Shown here piece after piece: positions 8,056-17,470 of a DNA stretch of 64,000 nt. This DNA comes from DASPSM01 sp036008465. GTDB taxonomy: Bacteria; Planctomycetota; Planctomycetia; Planctomycetales; Planctomycetaceae. Under the pieces are notes generated by a model. It was given only the letters and a program-made list of their open reading frames with translations. It was not told where the DNA came from and did no database searches. Where the stretch lies: assembly GCA_036008465.1 (NCBI GenBank), contig DASYNP010000140.1, positions 1 through 64,000 on the forward strand. Direction: 5' to 3'. Position 1 is the first letter of the stretch. Each line of letters begins with the position of its first letter. Both the position numbers and the translations under genes were made by a program.

Positions 8056-9003
8056 ATGCCCATGCAGATTCTGTTGGCCAATCCACGCGGCTTTTGTGCC
8101 GGCGTCAACATGGCCATCGATTGCCTCGACGAGGCGATCAAGATGTTCGGTCCGAACATCTATGTCTACCACGAGATCGTGCACAACAAGTACGTGGTCG
8201 ACCGCTTCGCCCGCCAGGGAGTGACGTTCGTCGAGGAGATCGCTCAGGTCCCCGAGGGGTCACTGCTGCTCTACAGCGCCCACGGCGTTTCTCCGCAAGT
8301 TCGTGCGGAGGCCCGCAGCCGCCGGCTGCAAACGATCGACGCAACCTGCCCGCTGGTGACAAAAGTGCACCTCGAGGCGCTCAAGTTCGCCCGCGAGGGG
8401 TATCACATTATCTTGATCGGCCACGAAGGGCACGACGAGGTCATCGGCACGATGGGCGAGGCTCCGCGCAGCATCACGCTGGTCGAGAGTCCCGAGGAAG
8501 TCGACTCGCTTCCCTTTCCAGCTGATGCCAAGATCGCCTACCTCACCCAGACGACGCTCAGCATCGACGAGGCGAATGCCGTGATCGAGCGGCTGAAAGA
8601 GCGCTATCCGCAGATTGCCTCGCCTCCCAAAGAGGATATTTGCTACGCGACTACCAATCGCCAATTGGCGGTTTCTGAGCTGATTCCCCAGGCTGACGTG
8701 CTGATCGTCCTGGGCAGCCAGAACAGCTCCAACAGTCGCCGGCTGATGGAAATCGGCCAGTCGTGCGGGAAGCCGGCCTACTTGATCGACGGCCCGCACG
8801 AGCTGTTGCCCGAGTGGTTCGACGGCTGCGAAACGGTGGCCATCACGGCCGGAGCCAGTGCTCCGGAACAAGTTGTGCAGGAGTGCATCGACTACCTGGT
8901 CGAGCGGTGCGGGGCCGAAGTCCGCGAGGTGACATTCCGCTCGGAAAACGTCAACTTCCCGCTGCCGCGCGAGCTGCGGGCCTTGAAGAAGGCCCACGTC
9001 TGA
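8056..9003 (+). CDS. ispH: 4-hydroxy-3-methylbut-2-enyl diphosphate reductase
   Basis: IspH performs the last step of the MEP isoprenoid pathway, reductively dehydroxylating HMBPP to IPP and DMAPP with a [4Fe-4S] cluster. The three cluster cysteines are visible: C14 (GFCAGV), C98 (DATCPL) and C196 (DICYATTNRQ). The substrate histidines H43 and H76 and the catalytic glutamate E128 (GHDE) are also present. The product is 315 residues, the usual size. I start at ATG 8056; a second ATG lies two codons later. It follows glmS by 107 bases and precedes a DUF2007 gene by 20 bases, so the last two are probably cotranscribed. Confidence 0.97.
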   Translation: MPMQILLANPRGFCAGVNMAIDCLDEAIKMFGPNIYVYHEIVHNKYVVDRFARQGVTFVEEIAQVPEGSLLLYSAHGVSPQVRAEARSRRLQTIDATCPLVTKVHLEALKFAREGYHIILIGHEGHDEVIGTMGEAPRSITLVESPEEVDSLPFPADAKIAYLTQTTLSIDEANAVIERLKERYPQIASPPKEDICYATTNRQLAVSELIPQADVLIVLGSQNSSNSRRLMEIGQSCGKPAYLIDGPHELLPEWFDGCETVAITAGASAPEQVVQECIDYLVERCGAEVREVTFRSENVNFPLPRELRALKKAHV

Positions 9004-9023
9004 GTTTCGCTGGAATTGCGAAA

Positions 9024-9311
9024 ATGAATCTCGACGACGAAAACCTGAGCAAGCTGACGACGGTCCCGGGCGAATTCGAGGCCACGGCAATCGTGAGCGC
9101 GCTCGAGGCAGAAGGCATTCGTGCCACCGCGGTTGGAGGCTTTACTACCGGCTTCAAGGCCGAAGCTCCGGGCGGCGCCTCAGTGATGGTGCTCGAGGAC
9201 GACCTGCCGCGAGCGAAAGAAATCCTCGCCGAGCTGAGAAAACAGGGCGCCGGAATCGACTGGTCGCAGGTCGACCTGGGTGAGCCGGAAGCGGGCGAGT
9301 CGCCGGCTTAA
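9024..9311 (+). CDS. DUF2007-type small protein (putative signal-transducing protein)
   Basis: The 95-residue product has the DUF2007 layout: a start such as LTTVPGEFEATAIVSALEAEG, a GG-F-TGF turn, a VMVLEDDLPRAKEIL stretch and a short acidic C-terminal tail. The family folds like a small ferredoxin-like domain and has no established biochemical activity; 'signal-transducing' is only a family label. It starts 20 bases after ispH and its stop codon lies inside the palindromic stem of the terminator at 9302-9326, so it is the last gene of this transcription unit. Confidence 0.8.
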   Translation: MNLDDENLSKLTTVPGEFEATAIVSALEAEGIRATAVGGFTTGFKAEAPGGASVMVLEDDLPRAKEILAELRKQGAGIDWSQVDLGEPEAGESPA

Positions 9312-9326
9312 GCCGGCGGGTTTTTT
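9302..9326 (+). terminator. intrinsic terminator after the ispH/DUF2007 unit
   Basis: A perfect 16-bp palindrome GCCGGCTTAAGCCGGC (9302-9317) is followed by GGG and six T residues (9321-9326). The stop codon TAA of the DUF2007 gene is the centre of the palindrome. On the other strand it lies just beyond the stop of the convergent gene at 9330, but the T tract serves only the plus strand. Confidence 0.75.
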
Positions 9327-9329
9327 CGC

Positions 9330-11465
9330 CTACTCCGGGTGCGGCGGACCGAGCTGCCATTCTTCGTCGAAAAAGTCGGCCGCGGCCATCTTACCGGGCC
9401 AGTCGTCGTTCGGCGGAGTGCGGATGTCGACGACGGCCCAATCGGGAAGCATCGGGATTTGCAGCGCGTTGCTCATGTCGGCGTGCTCGCGGAAGGTGAA
9501 ACCGCTGTTGAGCACGACATATCGTTTCGGATTGAGCGGATTTGGGTAAATCAGGATCGGCACATGGTGGGCCGCGTCGAACCGCTGCGTCCCCGCCGCG
9601 ATCTGTCCCCCCTCCTCTCGGATGGGCAGCTTGCCGACAATCTGGGAAATGAGCGAGTTGCTCGTCGCATCGCCCCAAAGGACGAGATTTTTCGAGGCGA
9701 TGTCGGCCGGCGTGACGTCGCGATCGTCAGCGATGCGCGGCGTGCCGCGGAACTGCCGCCGCCAGCGAACGATCGCTCGGTCGAACTCATGGTGAACCCA
9801 ATTCTCGACTTCGGGGTGTGCAAACTTGCCGGTCGGACGCACAAACAGAAACGGCTCTAAAAAAGCGTCGTCGATCGGGCCTTGCATGCCATGCCGCTTA
9901 TGGAGTCCGCTGCCGGAGATTGCACCGGCCCTCCACTGTCGCCCCTCCCGGTGAACTGAAAACGTCCAACTCCGGTCGCTGTGGGTCAGCGACGGCGCTT
10001 CCAGAATTTGCGGCTCCCGGGCGTTCGTTTCGATCTTTGACGGCAGGAACTGCAGCGAAACCTCCTTTTGCACCGACGCACGAATCGGCGCGTATCCCGG
10101 CGGAATGCGCACAGTGAACGCTTTGATGTTGTCGCTGGCGAACACGAGGCCTCCCGCTTCCTCCGCATGTGCCTCGATCTGGGCCCGTTGCCAATGATGG
10201 TCGAGAGCGTCCACGGTGATCCAGGCACAATGGTTGTAGCGCAGCGTGTAGGTCGTGAAACGGAGGCTTTCGGGAACCACTTCGCGGCCCCGTTCGGCGA
10301 GTTCTGCGATCCGCCGATCGACCTCCGCGCGCGCCTGGGGGTGATATTGATGTTTTGTCTTCGGGCCGATCACGTGGACGAGATCGAGCCCTTCCTTTTT
10401 CATGGCGTCGGCCATGATGTCGGCGGCCTGCTTTTGCGAGTCGAGTTCGCCGGAATAAGCGATCGTGGGGCAGTGCCAGAGGTTCCCCGCCCAGTCGGTC
10501 GCGTCGTACCAGTGAAAGAGTGTCCGTTCCCACCAGGTCGGCTTGAGGGGCTCATGATGGAACACGTCGGCGAAAACCGGCGTTTCGGCAAATCCAGCTC
10601 CCGGGTTGGCGGCTGCCCAGAGGTCGGGATAGTGAACCGCCAGGTGCCAGGTCGAGGCGCCGCCCATCGAAAAGCCGCGAATGACGATCCGGTTGTCGTC
10701 GATTCGATAGCGCTCCTTCACCGAAGCGATGGCCTCGAAAACGTCGACTTCGCCGGCGAGCTTGTTCGCGTTGCAATAGCGTCCGTAGGGGTGCAGCACG
10801 ATGGTGTCGGGCGGCGAAAATGTGCCGACGTTTTTCTCCCGGTCGCGAAGGAAGTTGATCTCGCTCAAAGTCTCCCCGCGCCCGTGAAACCAGAGATCGA
10901 GGCGGAACTTGCCGTTTCCGGCCGTGGTGTATGACGGAGGGACAACTAACCCGTACGGTTGGACCGAGTCATCGAGTTGCGATCGGTAGCCACGGACGAT
11001 CAGCCCGTGCGCGTCGGTCCAAGGCGTGGTGTTCGCCTTGAGTGCCGCGGCGCGTGCGCGGCCTTCGCGCACCAGATCAAAGGCGGCATCGATTTCCCGT
11101 GGGTTAAAGAATTCTCCGTCAGCGAGCGCGTTGTGAACGGCCTGCCAGAAAATCTGGACGTCGGGCAGGAGCGACTGCACGCGGCCCGATCGATGCCGCC
11201 CGAGGGCTTGGATCTCCTTCCCGAAAGCGTCGAGTTCCTTGTCGAGTGCGGCTCGCTTGTCGGGCGGAACCGCAATTCCCGGAGGTGGAATGCGTTTGGG
11301 AGCTTTGGGGGCCGGAACCTGGGCCGGGGCTTTGGGACCGTCAGCCGCGAATGCATGGCAGATTGGGAAGAAGAGGGCCGCCGCCAGACTCCCGGCCGCC
11401 GCACAGAGCCTGACACGGCGACACGGTCCGCGAAATGCACGGACGATTCTGGGGCGCTGACTCAT
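9330..11465 (-). CDS. secreted alpha/beta hydrolase, prolyl-oligopeptidase/esterase-like
   Basis: The 711-residue product has a basic N-terminus and hydrophobic signal segment (about residues 1-41), a proline-rich linker, then an alpha/beta-hydrolase core. The nucleophile elbow is GFSMGGA with Ser266. The likely acid is in the SGELD stretch near residue 333 and the likely base is a histidine in the KTKHQYHP stretch near 355. An oxyanion-type LWFHGRGE segment is near 190. The roughly 300-residue C-terminal part is beta-rich and unrecognised. Action in the periplasm or outside the cell on esters or peptides is inferred. It starts 30 bases after the gene at 11496-11912, so the two are probably one operon. 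Confidence 0.85.
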   Translation of the reverse strand: MSQRPRIVRAFRGPCRRVRLCAAAGSLAAALFFPICHAFAADGPKAPAQVPAPKAPKRIPPPGIAVPPDKRAALDKELDAFGKEIQALGRHRSGRVQSLLPDVQIFWQAVHNALADGEFFNPREIDAAFDLVREGRARAAALKANTTPWTDAHGLIVRGYRSQLDDSVQPYGLVVPPSYTTAGNGKFRLDLWFHGRGETLSEINFLRDREKNVGTFSPPDTIVLHPYGRYCNANKLAGEVDVFEAIASVKERYRIDDNRIVIRGFSMGGASTWHLAVHYPDLWAAANPGAGFAETPVFADVFHHEPLKPTWWERTLFHWYDATDWAGNLWHCPTIAYSGELDSQKQAADIMADAMKKEGLDLVHVIGPKTKHQYHPQARAEVDRRIAELAERGREVVPESLRFTTYTLRYNHCAWITVDALDHHWQRAQIEAHAEEAGGLVFASDNIKAFTVRIPPGYAPIRASVQKEVSLQFLPSKIETNAREPQILEAPSLTHSDRSWTFSVHREGRQWRAGAISGSGLHKRHGMQGPIDDAFLEPFLFVRPTGKFAHPEVENWVHHEFDRAIVRWRRQFRGTPRIADDRDVTPADIASKNLVLWGDATSNSLISQIVGKLPIREEGGQIAAGTQRFDAAHHVPILIYPNPLNPKRYVVLNSGFTFREHADMSNALQIPMLPDWAVVDIRTPPNDDWPGKMAAADFFDEEWQLGPPHPE

Positions 11466-11495
11466 CTGGAGTTCCTCAAGCGTTCACGGGGGGTG

Positions 11496-11912
11496 TCAGG
11501 GGCTGGAAATGACGAGGGCGACCTCACCCCAGATTTGATCGCTGGCCGCTGTCGTCGCGGCAACGTCGAATTCGATGGTGAGCAAGTTGTGCGGTTCGAG
11601 GTGGGAAGTGGGAAAGACGGCAGTTTGTGCGGCGTCCGGCGGTTTGGGAGTAAGGGTGATCGCGTTGAGCGACACCTGCGCACCTGCGGGCAAGTCGTTG
11701 ACAACCAGCGAAATCCGGTCGGCTGCCCCGAGATTCGTCGGCCGATTGAACCGGCGACTCAATTGCACGCCACGAAAGTCGGCCCCAAACAGCTCAGCCC
11801 AGGGGGCCGGAAGCTGAATTCTCCGCGGGGGAGTCGAGGGTACGGCGGTCGGCTGAAGCAGCCAGGGCCCGCGAAGCCGGATGCGATGCACCGTCTGATT
11901 CGACTCTGGCAT
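11496..11912 (-). CDS. small beta-sandwich-like protein of unknown function
   Basis: I recognise no named family. From the ATG at 11912 the product has 138 residues; a longer reading from 11975 is possible. The pattern (a GPW-L start, a W-LFGADFRGVQLSRRFNRPTNL segment, alternating beta strands, DR-SLVVNDLP and IWGEVALVI) resembles the jelly-roll carbohydrate-binding folds attached to planctomycete sugar hydrolases, although it stands alone here. There is no signal peptide. It sits 30 bases upstream of the secreted hydrolase gene and is probably cotranscribed, so a shared substrate is possible but unproven. Confidence 0.6.
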   Translation of the reverse strand: MPESNQTVHRIRLRGPWLLQPTAVPSTPPRRIQLPAPWAELFGADFRGVQLSRRFNRPTNLGAADRISLVVNDLPAGAQVSLNAITLTPKPPDAAQTAVFPTSHLEPHNLLTIEFDVAATTAASDQIWGEVALVISSP

Positions 11913-12474
11913 GTCCTCTTTCCAACCGGTTCGATAATACGAGGCTCCCGGGCGCGTGTCCAAGTGTCGGCTCATCTTTCGGCATTTGTTAAGGCTTTTG
12001 CGGGGGATTTCGGCCGTCCGCGGCCTTGTGCCAACGAATTCTTCACTCGGTGCGCAGCCGAAGTCGCGCTAGCGTCTTAAGATGACAGCGACTATACTCC
12101 CAGCCCCAACCCGGACCCGGGACAGTCCGGCGACCGGCCAACACGCCTCCTGCGGGTGTGAGCCGCGAGATCCGAGCCACGTGAATTTCCAAGAGTGGGT
12201 CGCCGACTGAACGCGAATTTCGATTCGGTTCCTTGACAGGGGCCGTCCGCCGGGCTGCAAGCGCCGTGCAGCATGTCGACGGGCTTGTCTACAAGGTCGA
12301 GTGATGCATCAATCTACGGTCCGCGTCGACGGCACGCCGGGTGCCGGCCCGACCGCTGATGAGATTTCTCAGTTGCGAGACCAATCCGCGCCGCATCCCG
12401 AGCCTCAGGTCACGTCCGCGGTCGAGACAACAAAAGCCGGCGTCTTCACTCTGCGGCGGAAGACCTGCTCGTTG
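11913..12474. other. intergenic region between divergent gene 11496-11912 and fabH
   Basis: These 562 bases should hold two divergent promoters. The frame of fabH stays open back to about 12301, but the extra 58 codons do not look like FabH. I see no clear sigma-70 promoter pair, hairpin or repeat. Confidence 0.4.
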
Positions 12475-13449
12475 ATGGGCGTGCAAATCGTCGGGACCGG
12501 CTCTTACGTTCCCGAAAACGTCGTCACGAACGCCGATCTCTTACGGGAAAACGGCTTTGATCCCGATTGGATCGCGCAGCGTTCGGGCATCCTCGAACGC
12601 CGGCGCGCTTCCGCCCAGCAGGCAACGAGCGACCTGTGCGTCGAGGCGGCAACGCGGGCAATGGCCGCTGCAGGTGTAGGTCCAAGAGATGTCGACCTGC
12701 TGATCGTCGGCACGTTTACTCCCGATCACTTTTGTCCTTCAACCGCCTGTCTCGTTCAAGATCGTCTCGGCCTGGCGGCTCCAGCCTTCGACCTGTCGGC
12801 CGCCTGCTCCGGATTCATGTACGCGCTGTCGACCGCGGCCCAATATGTTGCCACGGGGAATGCGACCACGGCATTGGCGCTGGGAGCCGACACCAACACG
12901 CGGTTCATGAATCCGGCCGACCAGCGCACGTACCCCCTATTCGGCGACGGCGCGGGAGCGGCCGTCATCACGCGAGGGACACCGAAGCAGGGGCTCTTGT
13001 GCTATCAGCTCGGTGCCGATGGCGGCGGCGGACCGCTGCTGGTGATTCCCGCGGGAGGCACGCGCGAGCCGGCCAGCCTCGACAGCGTGCAGGCCGGCCG
13101 GCAGTACGTGCAGATGGACGGACGCAGCGTCTTCAAGTGGGCCGTTCGGGCGCTGACCGACACGATCCAACTCGTGCTGGAACAATCCAAGCTCGGAGTC
13201 AACGACGTTTCACTGTATGTGCTCCACCAGGCGAATCAGCGAATCATCGACGCGGCCGTCGAATCACTCGGCCTTCCGACCGAACGCGTGTTCAACAACA
13301 TTCAGCGCTATGGCAACACGTCGGGCGCCTCGGTCCCTATTGCCCTCGACGAAGCCTTCCGAGCGGGCCGAATCCAGCCGGGCGATACGCTCCTCCTGAG
13401 CGGCTTCGGCGCCGGGCTGACCTGGGGCACGGCAGTCTTTCGCTGGTAG
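12475..13449 (+). CDS. fabH: 3-oxoacyl-ACP synthase III (KASIII)
   Basis: FabH condenses acetyl-CoA (or another starter) with malonyl-ACP to begin type II fatty-acid synthesis. The catalytic triad is visible: Cys111 in SAACSGFMYAL, His251 in LHQANQRII and Asn281 in RYGNTSGAS. The start MGVQIVGTGSYVPENVVTN is typical, and 324 residues is the normal size. The frame is open upstream but that part is unlike the family, so I use ATG 12475. It stands alone, away from other fab genes, and a paralogue acting on special starter units cannot be excluded. Confidence 0.95.
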   Translation: MGVQIVGTGSYVPENVVTNADLLRENGFDPDWIAQRSGILERRRASAQQATSDLCVEAATRAMAAAGVGPRDVDLLIVGTFTPDHFCPSTACLVQDRLGLAAPAFDLSAACSGFMYALSTAAQYVATGNATTALALGADTNTRFMNPADQRTYPLFGDGAGAAVITRGTPKQGLLCYQLGADGGGGPLLVIPAGGTREPASLDSVQAGRQYVQMDGRSVFKWAVRALTDTIQLVLEQSKLGVNDVSLYVLHQANQRIIDAAVESLGLPTERVFNNIQRYGNTSGASVPIALDEAFRAGRIQPGDTLLLSGFGAGLTWGTAVFRW

Positions 13450-13480
13450 TGCCGCGACAGATTCCCTAATCGCGCCGGAC

Positions 13481-16438
13481 CTACTTCTTCAGCGTGTCGG
13501 CAAGCAGGGTCTTGATCTCAGCGTCCGACATGTGACGAGCCGTCGTTCGCAGCATTTTTTCGAAGTGCTCGACTCCACTGGGCTCCCCGGGATAGCCGAT
13601 ATTCCCGTCGGGTCCGTCGCTGGTGATTAGCGGTTTACCGTCGGCGTCGAGAATCACCATCCAGGGAATGCCGCCCTGCTCTTTCGGGCGCAGTTTCTTG
13701 ATGATCTCCTTCCCATGTCTAAAACGCGGATCGATCGTGATCCAGACGTAATCCTTCTCGACCAGCGACCGGTGCCTGTCGAGGTATTTCGCCAGCACGT
13801 GACACCAGCCGCACCAGGCCGCGCTTTGTTCAACGAGCACTCGCTTGTTCTCGCGCCGGGCTTGGGCGAGCGCGTCGGCCAGCAGCTTTTGCGCGTCGGG
13901 CATCGGCGGCAGGTGCTGCTTGAGAAACGCCGTCAGCGGCTGGGCGTCCATCGTCTTGCCGGGCCACATCTGTTTAGCCGTAGTCGCCGCAACCAAATGA
14001 CCTTCCGTATCGACGATCACAAAAGCCGGATCGTCGACCTTCGGTGACGGCGCCTCCGACCGGGCCAGAAGCGTTTTCAGTTCGGCGCCATGTTGTGCTG
14101 TTGAAACGTCGAGCGCCAGCAGTCGGAAGTTGTCGAGCGTGTCGCGTGCCTCGCCGTCACCCTCGCGAGTGTCGCGACGGTAGAGAATCGAAAAGAACCG
14201 GCGACAGGCGGCATCTTTAGGCGACGCCGCCAAGATCAGCACGTAGTTCTCAAAGAGCCGCGCCTCGTAGCAATCGCCGTTGAGCCGCGCTTCGAGCGGC
14301 TTCTTGACATCCATTGCTTTGCTGATCAATTTCTCGAGCGTGGGACGACGATAAGGGGCCGGCAGCTTGAGTTCCCCGAGGTCCACCTGGTCGGCATTTT
14401 TCAGAACGAACTCGCTGACCGTCTGCCAGGAAATCGGACCGTCCTCATTGCGTTCCATTTCCACGTAGACGTCGTGTTTCAAGCCGACCGTCAGTTTCTT
14501 CACGCTGAAGCGGCCGCTGGCGTCGGTCGTGCTCTCCTGGCCGAAGTACCAGGTGAATGGCCCTCCGTTTTGCGGAAGCCGCACGCCAAAGTGAACGTGG
14601 CGATTGGGCGCAGGCTGGTCTGTCGCCGCGTCGATCAAAATCCCCGTCGCGGAGCCTGTCGGCGCAAGCGAAACGACGACCGATTTATCCTTGGGCGCGA
14701 TGTCCACGGATCCGGCGAGAGAACCAGAACCGGCCCAGATCAGCATCTTGATTTCGGATCGGTTGACTTCAAATTTCCCCTCCTCATCCACGACGACGCT
14801 GATCCGTTCCGCGAATCCGGGTGACCCGTCCGTGGCGATTCCCTCGACCCTGGCCTCGGGAACGCCGCGGGACGGGTCCGATTTCAAAACGACGCGGCCT
14901 TTCAGCACGCTCTTTTCAGGTCGCGAGTCGACAAGATTGACCTCGATATCGTTTTGATTCTCGAGTTGAACGCTTCGGCGTCGTTGGTCCCAAACGCCGT
15001 TGAGCTGCAGGTTGTAGGAGCAAGGGGGAGCGAAAAACTCGAAGCGACCCTGCGCGTCTGTCTCAGCATTTTCATAGAACTGCGAACCAATCCAGCGCCG
15101 ACTTTTCCTGGGGTTCGGCAGCTGCTGGCTTTTGGGCAGTTTCGAGTAGTCGTCGCTCGGATTGAGTGACAGACTGACGGTCCCATGCGCGACCGGCGCT
15201 TTATCCCGGGCGCGCGTGACTTGACCGTAAACGCGTTGGCCAGGTTTCAGCACGAAGTTCAGCGGCTCGATCGTCGCCCCCAGCAAGATCGTCCGATTCA
15301 CCAACGGGGCAACGGCCCGGTCGCGGCGGGCCGAGAACGTGTAATACTTGTTCGGCGGAACGCGCAGCTCGAAATCGCCGTGGCTGTCGCATTTCGTCGA
15401 GCCCCGGAAGTCGTCCAGGTTCATGTCGTAGCCGACACCAGTCGCATGGACCTCCGCCGCGACGGCCGGGCGCCCCTCGGCAGTCGTCACCTTCCCGCGC
15501 ACTCGTTCCAGCGGGACCATCACGGTGGTGATCGCATCCGACTTCGATTGCGGATCGAATGTCGGGTGCTCGAGAGGCGCGTACTCGGCGACCTTCCCCA
15601 TCCAAAAGGTGACTTTCCCTTGGTTGTCGGTGGGGACGAATGGAAACGTGGCAACGCCTTGTTGATCGGTCAGTCTGGTGAAAAGCTCTTCACTAGACAC
15701 GCCAGTCATATTGAACTGCCCTTTTTTGGGCAAATTGAAATACCAGGGATACAACTCGACGCCGATGATCGGCTTGCCGGCTCGATCAGTCACGCGAACG
15801 CTCACAGTCCGAGCGCCCGTGAACACGAGCTTGAGATTGTCGTTTTTGTCGGGTCCTCCGCCGCTCTTTCTCACCGAAAGGCTTGACGCGACATAGTCGA
15901 AGCCCACGCCCGCCTTCATGGCAAAAATGGTGCGCGACGAAAGGCCTTCGGGGAGTCGCAAGAGCGCCTTGCCCTGGGCGTCCGTTTCTTGTTGGACCAG
16001 GACCGCGTTTTGCACGATGGCGCCGACAGTTGCTCCCTGGATTGCATTTCCCGACTTGTCGGTGAGCGTGACCGTGATCCCTCGGGGCTTCTTCAAAACG
16101 ATGCGGACGGGGTTCGATTTCTGCCCGATCAACACTCGGACGAAGCCCTGTCTGCCCGTTTGATCCGTCGCGTGAACCATACCCCAGGACAGCCCTTTTG
16201 CCGCGATTTTCATCTCAAACCTTCCGTCGGCGGCCGATTGGGTGCTCTGATTGACCCGGTATCCGCGTGCGGCGACCTTGGCGTGGGCGACCGGTTTGTC
16301 CGCCTCGTCCACGACAACCCCACGCAACTCGTTGCCCACCGCGGTCGCTTCCGACGGCGGTGCCGCGCCCGCGCTGACTGCGCCGGTACGCAGCACGAGA
16401 CACATCGAGGCACAAGCCAACGCGCGGAATGCCGGCAT
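13481..16438 (-). CDS. secreted protein with repeated carboxypeptidase-regulatory-like domains and C-terminal thioredoxin domain
   Basis: The 985-residue protein starts at ATG 16438, with AAAGGA about 8 bases upstream, and a signal peptide ends near AVSAGA (residue about 25). Several beta-sandwich modules follow, of the CarboxypepD_reg/Cna-B type: repeated LRGVVVDEADKPVAHAKV-like openings and D-A/S-x-G-R/K-F turns around residues 35, 190, 330, 460, 560 and 650. The C-terminal roughly 130 residues form a thioredoxin-like domain with WCGWC at 875-879 and a cis-proline GIPW near 925. It probably acts in the periplasm or at the surface. The reductant or client is unknown; the thioredoxin motif suggests thiol handling. 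Confidence 0.85.
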   Translation of the reverse strand: MPAFRALACASMCLVLRTGAVSAGAAPPSEATAVGNELRGVVVDEADKPVAHAKVAARGYRVNQSTQSAADGRFEMKIAAKGLSWGMVHATDQTGRQGFVRVLIGQKSNPVRIVLKKPRGITVTLTDKSGNAIQGATVGAIVQNAVLVQQETDAQGKALLRLPEGLSSRTIFAMKAGVGFDYVASSLSVRKSGGGPDKNDNLKLVFTGARTVSVRVTDRAGKPIIGVELYPWYFNLPKKGQFNMTGVSSEELFTRLTDQQGVATFPFVPTDNQGKVTFWMGKVAEYAPLEHPTFDPQSKSDAITTVMVPLERVRGKVTTAEGRPAVAAEVHATGVGYDMNLDDFRGSTKCDSHGDFELRVPPNKYYTFSARRDRAVAPLVNRTILLGATIEPLNFVLKPGQRVYGQVTRARDKAPVAHGTVSLSLNPSDDYSKLPKSQQLPNPRKSRRWIGSQFYENAETDAQGRFEFFAPPCSYNLQLNGVWDQRRRSVQLENQNDIEVNLVDSRPEKSVLKGRVVLKSDPSRGVPEARVEGIATDGSPGFAERISVVVDEEGKFEVNRSEIKMLIWAGSGSLAGSVDIAPKDKSVVVSLAPTGSATGILIDAATDQPAPNRHVHFGVRLPQNGGPFTWYFGQESTTDASGRFSVKKLTVGLKHDVYVEMERNEDGPISWQTVSEFVLKNADQVDLGELKLPAPYRRPTLEKLISKAMDVKKPLEARLNGDCYEARLFENYVLILAASPKDAACRRFFSILYRRDTREGDGEARDTLDNFRLLALDVSTAQHGAELKTLLARSEAPSPKVDDPAFVIVDTEGHLVAATTAKQMWPGKTMDAQPLTAFLKQHLPPMPDAQKLLADALAQARRENKRVLVEQSAAWCGWCHVLAKYLDRHRSLVEKDYVWITIDPRFRHGKEIIKKLRPKEQGGIPWMVILDADGKPLITSDGPDGNIGYPGEPSGVEHFEKMLRTTARHMSDAEIKTLLADTLKK

Positions 16439-16672
16439 GATTGCGTCCTTTCGTCTCGTCGATCGGCCTCGCGGGCGAGTCGTGGCAGTCGAAATGTCGA
16501 AAAAGCAATTCGATCTGAGCGACGGCCGAGAGTATATCACTGACGTCGTGGCGGTGGCAGATGCCCCCGTCGCATCCCAGCCTCGCCAGAACCGATGTCG
16601 CGCTACGCCCTGAGCAACGCGTTCGTCTATAGTGCGATTTGCCGCGGTCGAAACTTCTCGGAGGATCTCACG

Positions 16673-17458
16673 ATGAAACTCGGCATAGTCACCTATCAAT
16701 GGGGAGCAAATTGGGATCTCCCTACTTTAATCAAATATTGCGCCGAGGCCGGCTATGCGGGGGCTGAGCTACGCACCACGCACAAGCATGGCGTCGAAGT
16801 TTCGCTCAACCGGGACCAGCGTGCTGAGATCCAGAAGCGATTTGCCGATTCCGGCGTTGAACTCGTCGGGTTGGGCTCCGTCTGCGAGTTCCACAGCAGT
16901 GATCCGGCCGTCGTGAAGAAAAACGTCGAACTCACCAAAGAGTTCATCGTCTTGTCCCACGACGTCGGCGGCAGTGGCGTGAAGGTCCGCCCAAACGGAC
17001 TCGTCAAAGGCAAGGATCGTCACGGCACCGCCGAACAGATCGGCAAGGCGCTCCGCGAGTGCGGTCAGTTTGCCGAAGGCTACGGCATGGAAATCCGGCT
17101 CGAAGTACACGGCAAAGGAACGTCTGAGCTGTCGCTGATCGAAGAAATCATGCGCGCGGCCGACCATCCGAGCGTGGGCGTCTGCTGGAATTCCAATGCG
17201 AGCGACGTCATCAACGGATCGATCCAGGCGAATTTTGACCGAGTCAAAAAAAAGCTCGGCCGGACCTGCCACATCAACGAGCTCTATTCCGGTTACCCAT
17301 ATCGCGAGCTGTTTACGCTCCTGCAAGCGGCGGGCTTCGATGGATACTGCCTGGCTGAATGCCAGGCGACCGCGGATCCGAAGCAAGTGATGCGCTACTA
17401 CCGTGCCTTGTGGCAAGAGTTGTCGCGACCGGCCGGAAGTCAACCGCGGCCAGCGTGA
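16673..17458 (+). CDS. sugar phosphate isomerase/epimerase-like TIM-barrel protein
   Basis: The 261-residue product starts MKLGIVTYQWGANWDLPTLI and has the xylose-isomerase-like TIM-barrel pattern (AP_endonuc_2 family): an AGYAGAELR turn, a glutamate in the RLEVHGKG strand, CWNSNASD, HINELY and a C-terminal LAECQA strand, which together would place divalent-metal ligands (E, D/N, H, E). GGAGGAT lies about 8 bases upstream of the ATG at 16673. There is no signal peptide, so it is cytoplasmic. Planctomycetes have many such paralogues, mostly of unknown sugar substrate. It faces the membrane-protein gene at 17471, 12 bases away. Confidence 0.85.
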   Translation: MKLGIVTYQWGANWDLPTLIKYCAEAGYAGAELRTTHKHGVEVSLNRDQRAEIQKRFADSGVELVGLGSVCEFHSSDPAVVKKNVELTKEFIVLSHDVGGSGVKVRPNGLVKGKDRHGTAEQIGKALRECGQFAEGYGMEIRLEVHGKGTSELSLIEEIMRAADHPSVGVCWNSNASDVINGSIQANFDRVKKKLGRTCHINELYSGYPYRELFTLLQAAGFDGYCLAECQATADPKQVMRYYRALWQELSRPAGSQPRPA

Positions 17459-17470
17459 TGAGGACGTGCT

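Noticed and set aside
12301..12474. An N-terminal extension of FabH of 58 codons.
   Set aside because: The extra residues lack FabH character and the family starts at MGVQIVGTG; the frame is open by chance in GC-rich DNA.
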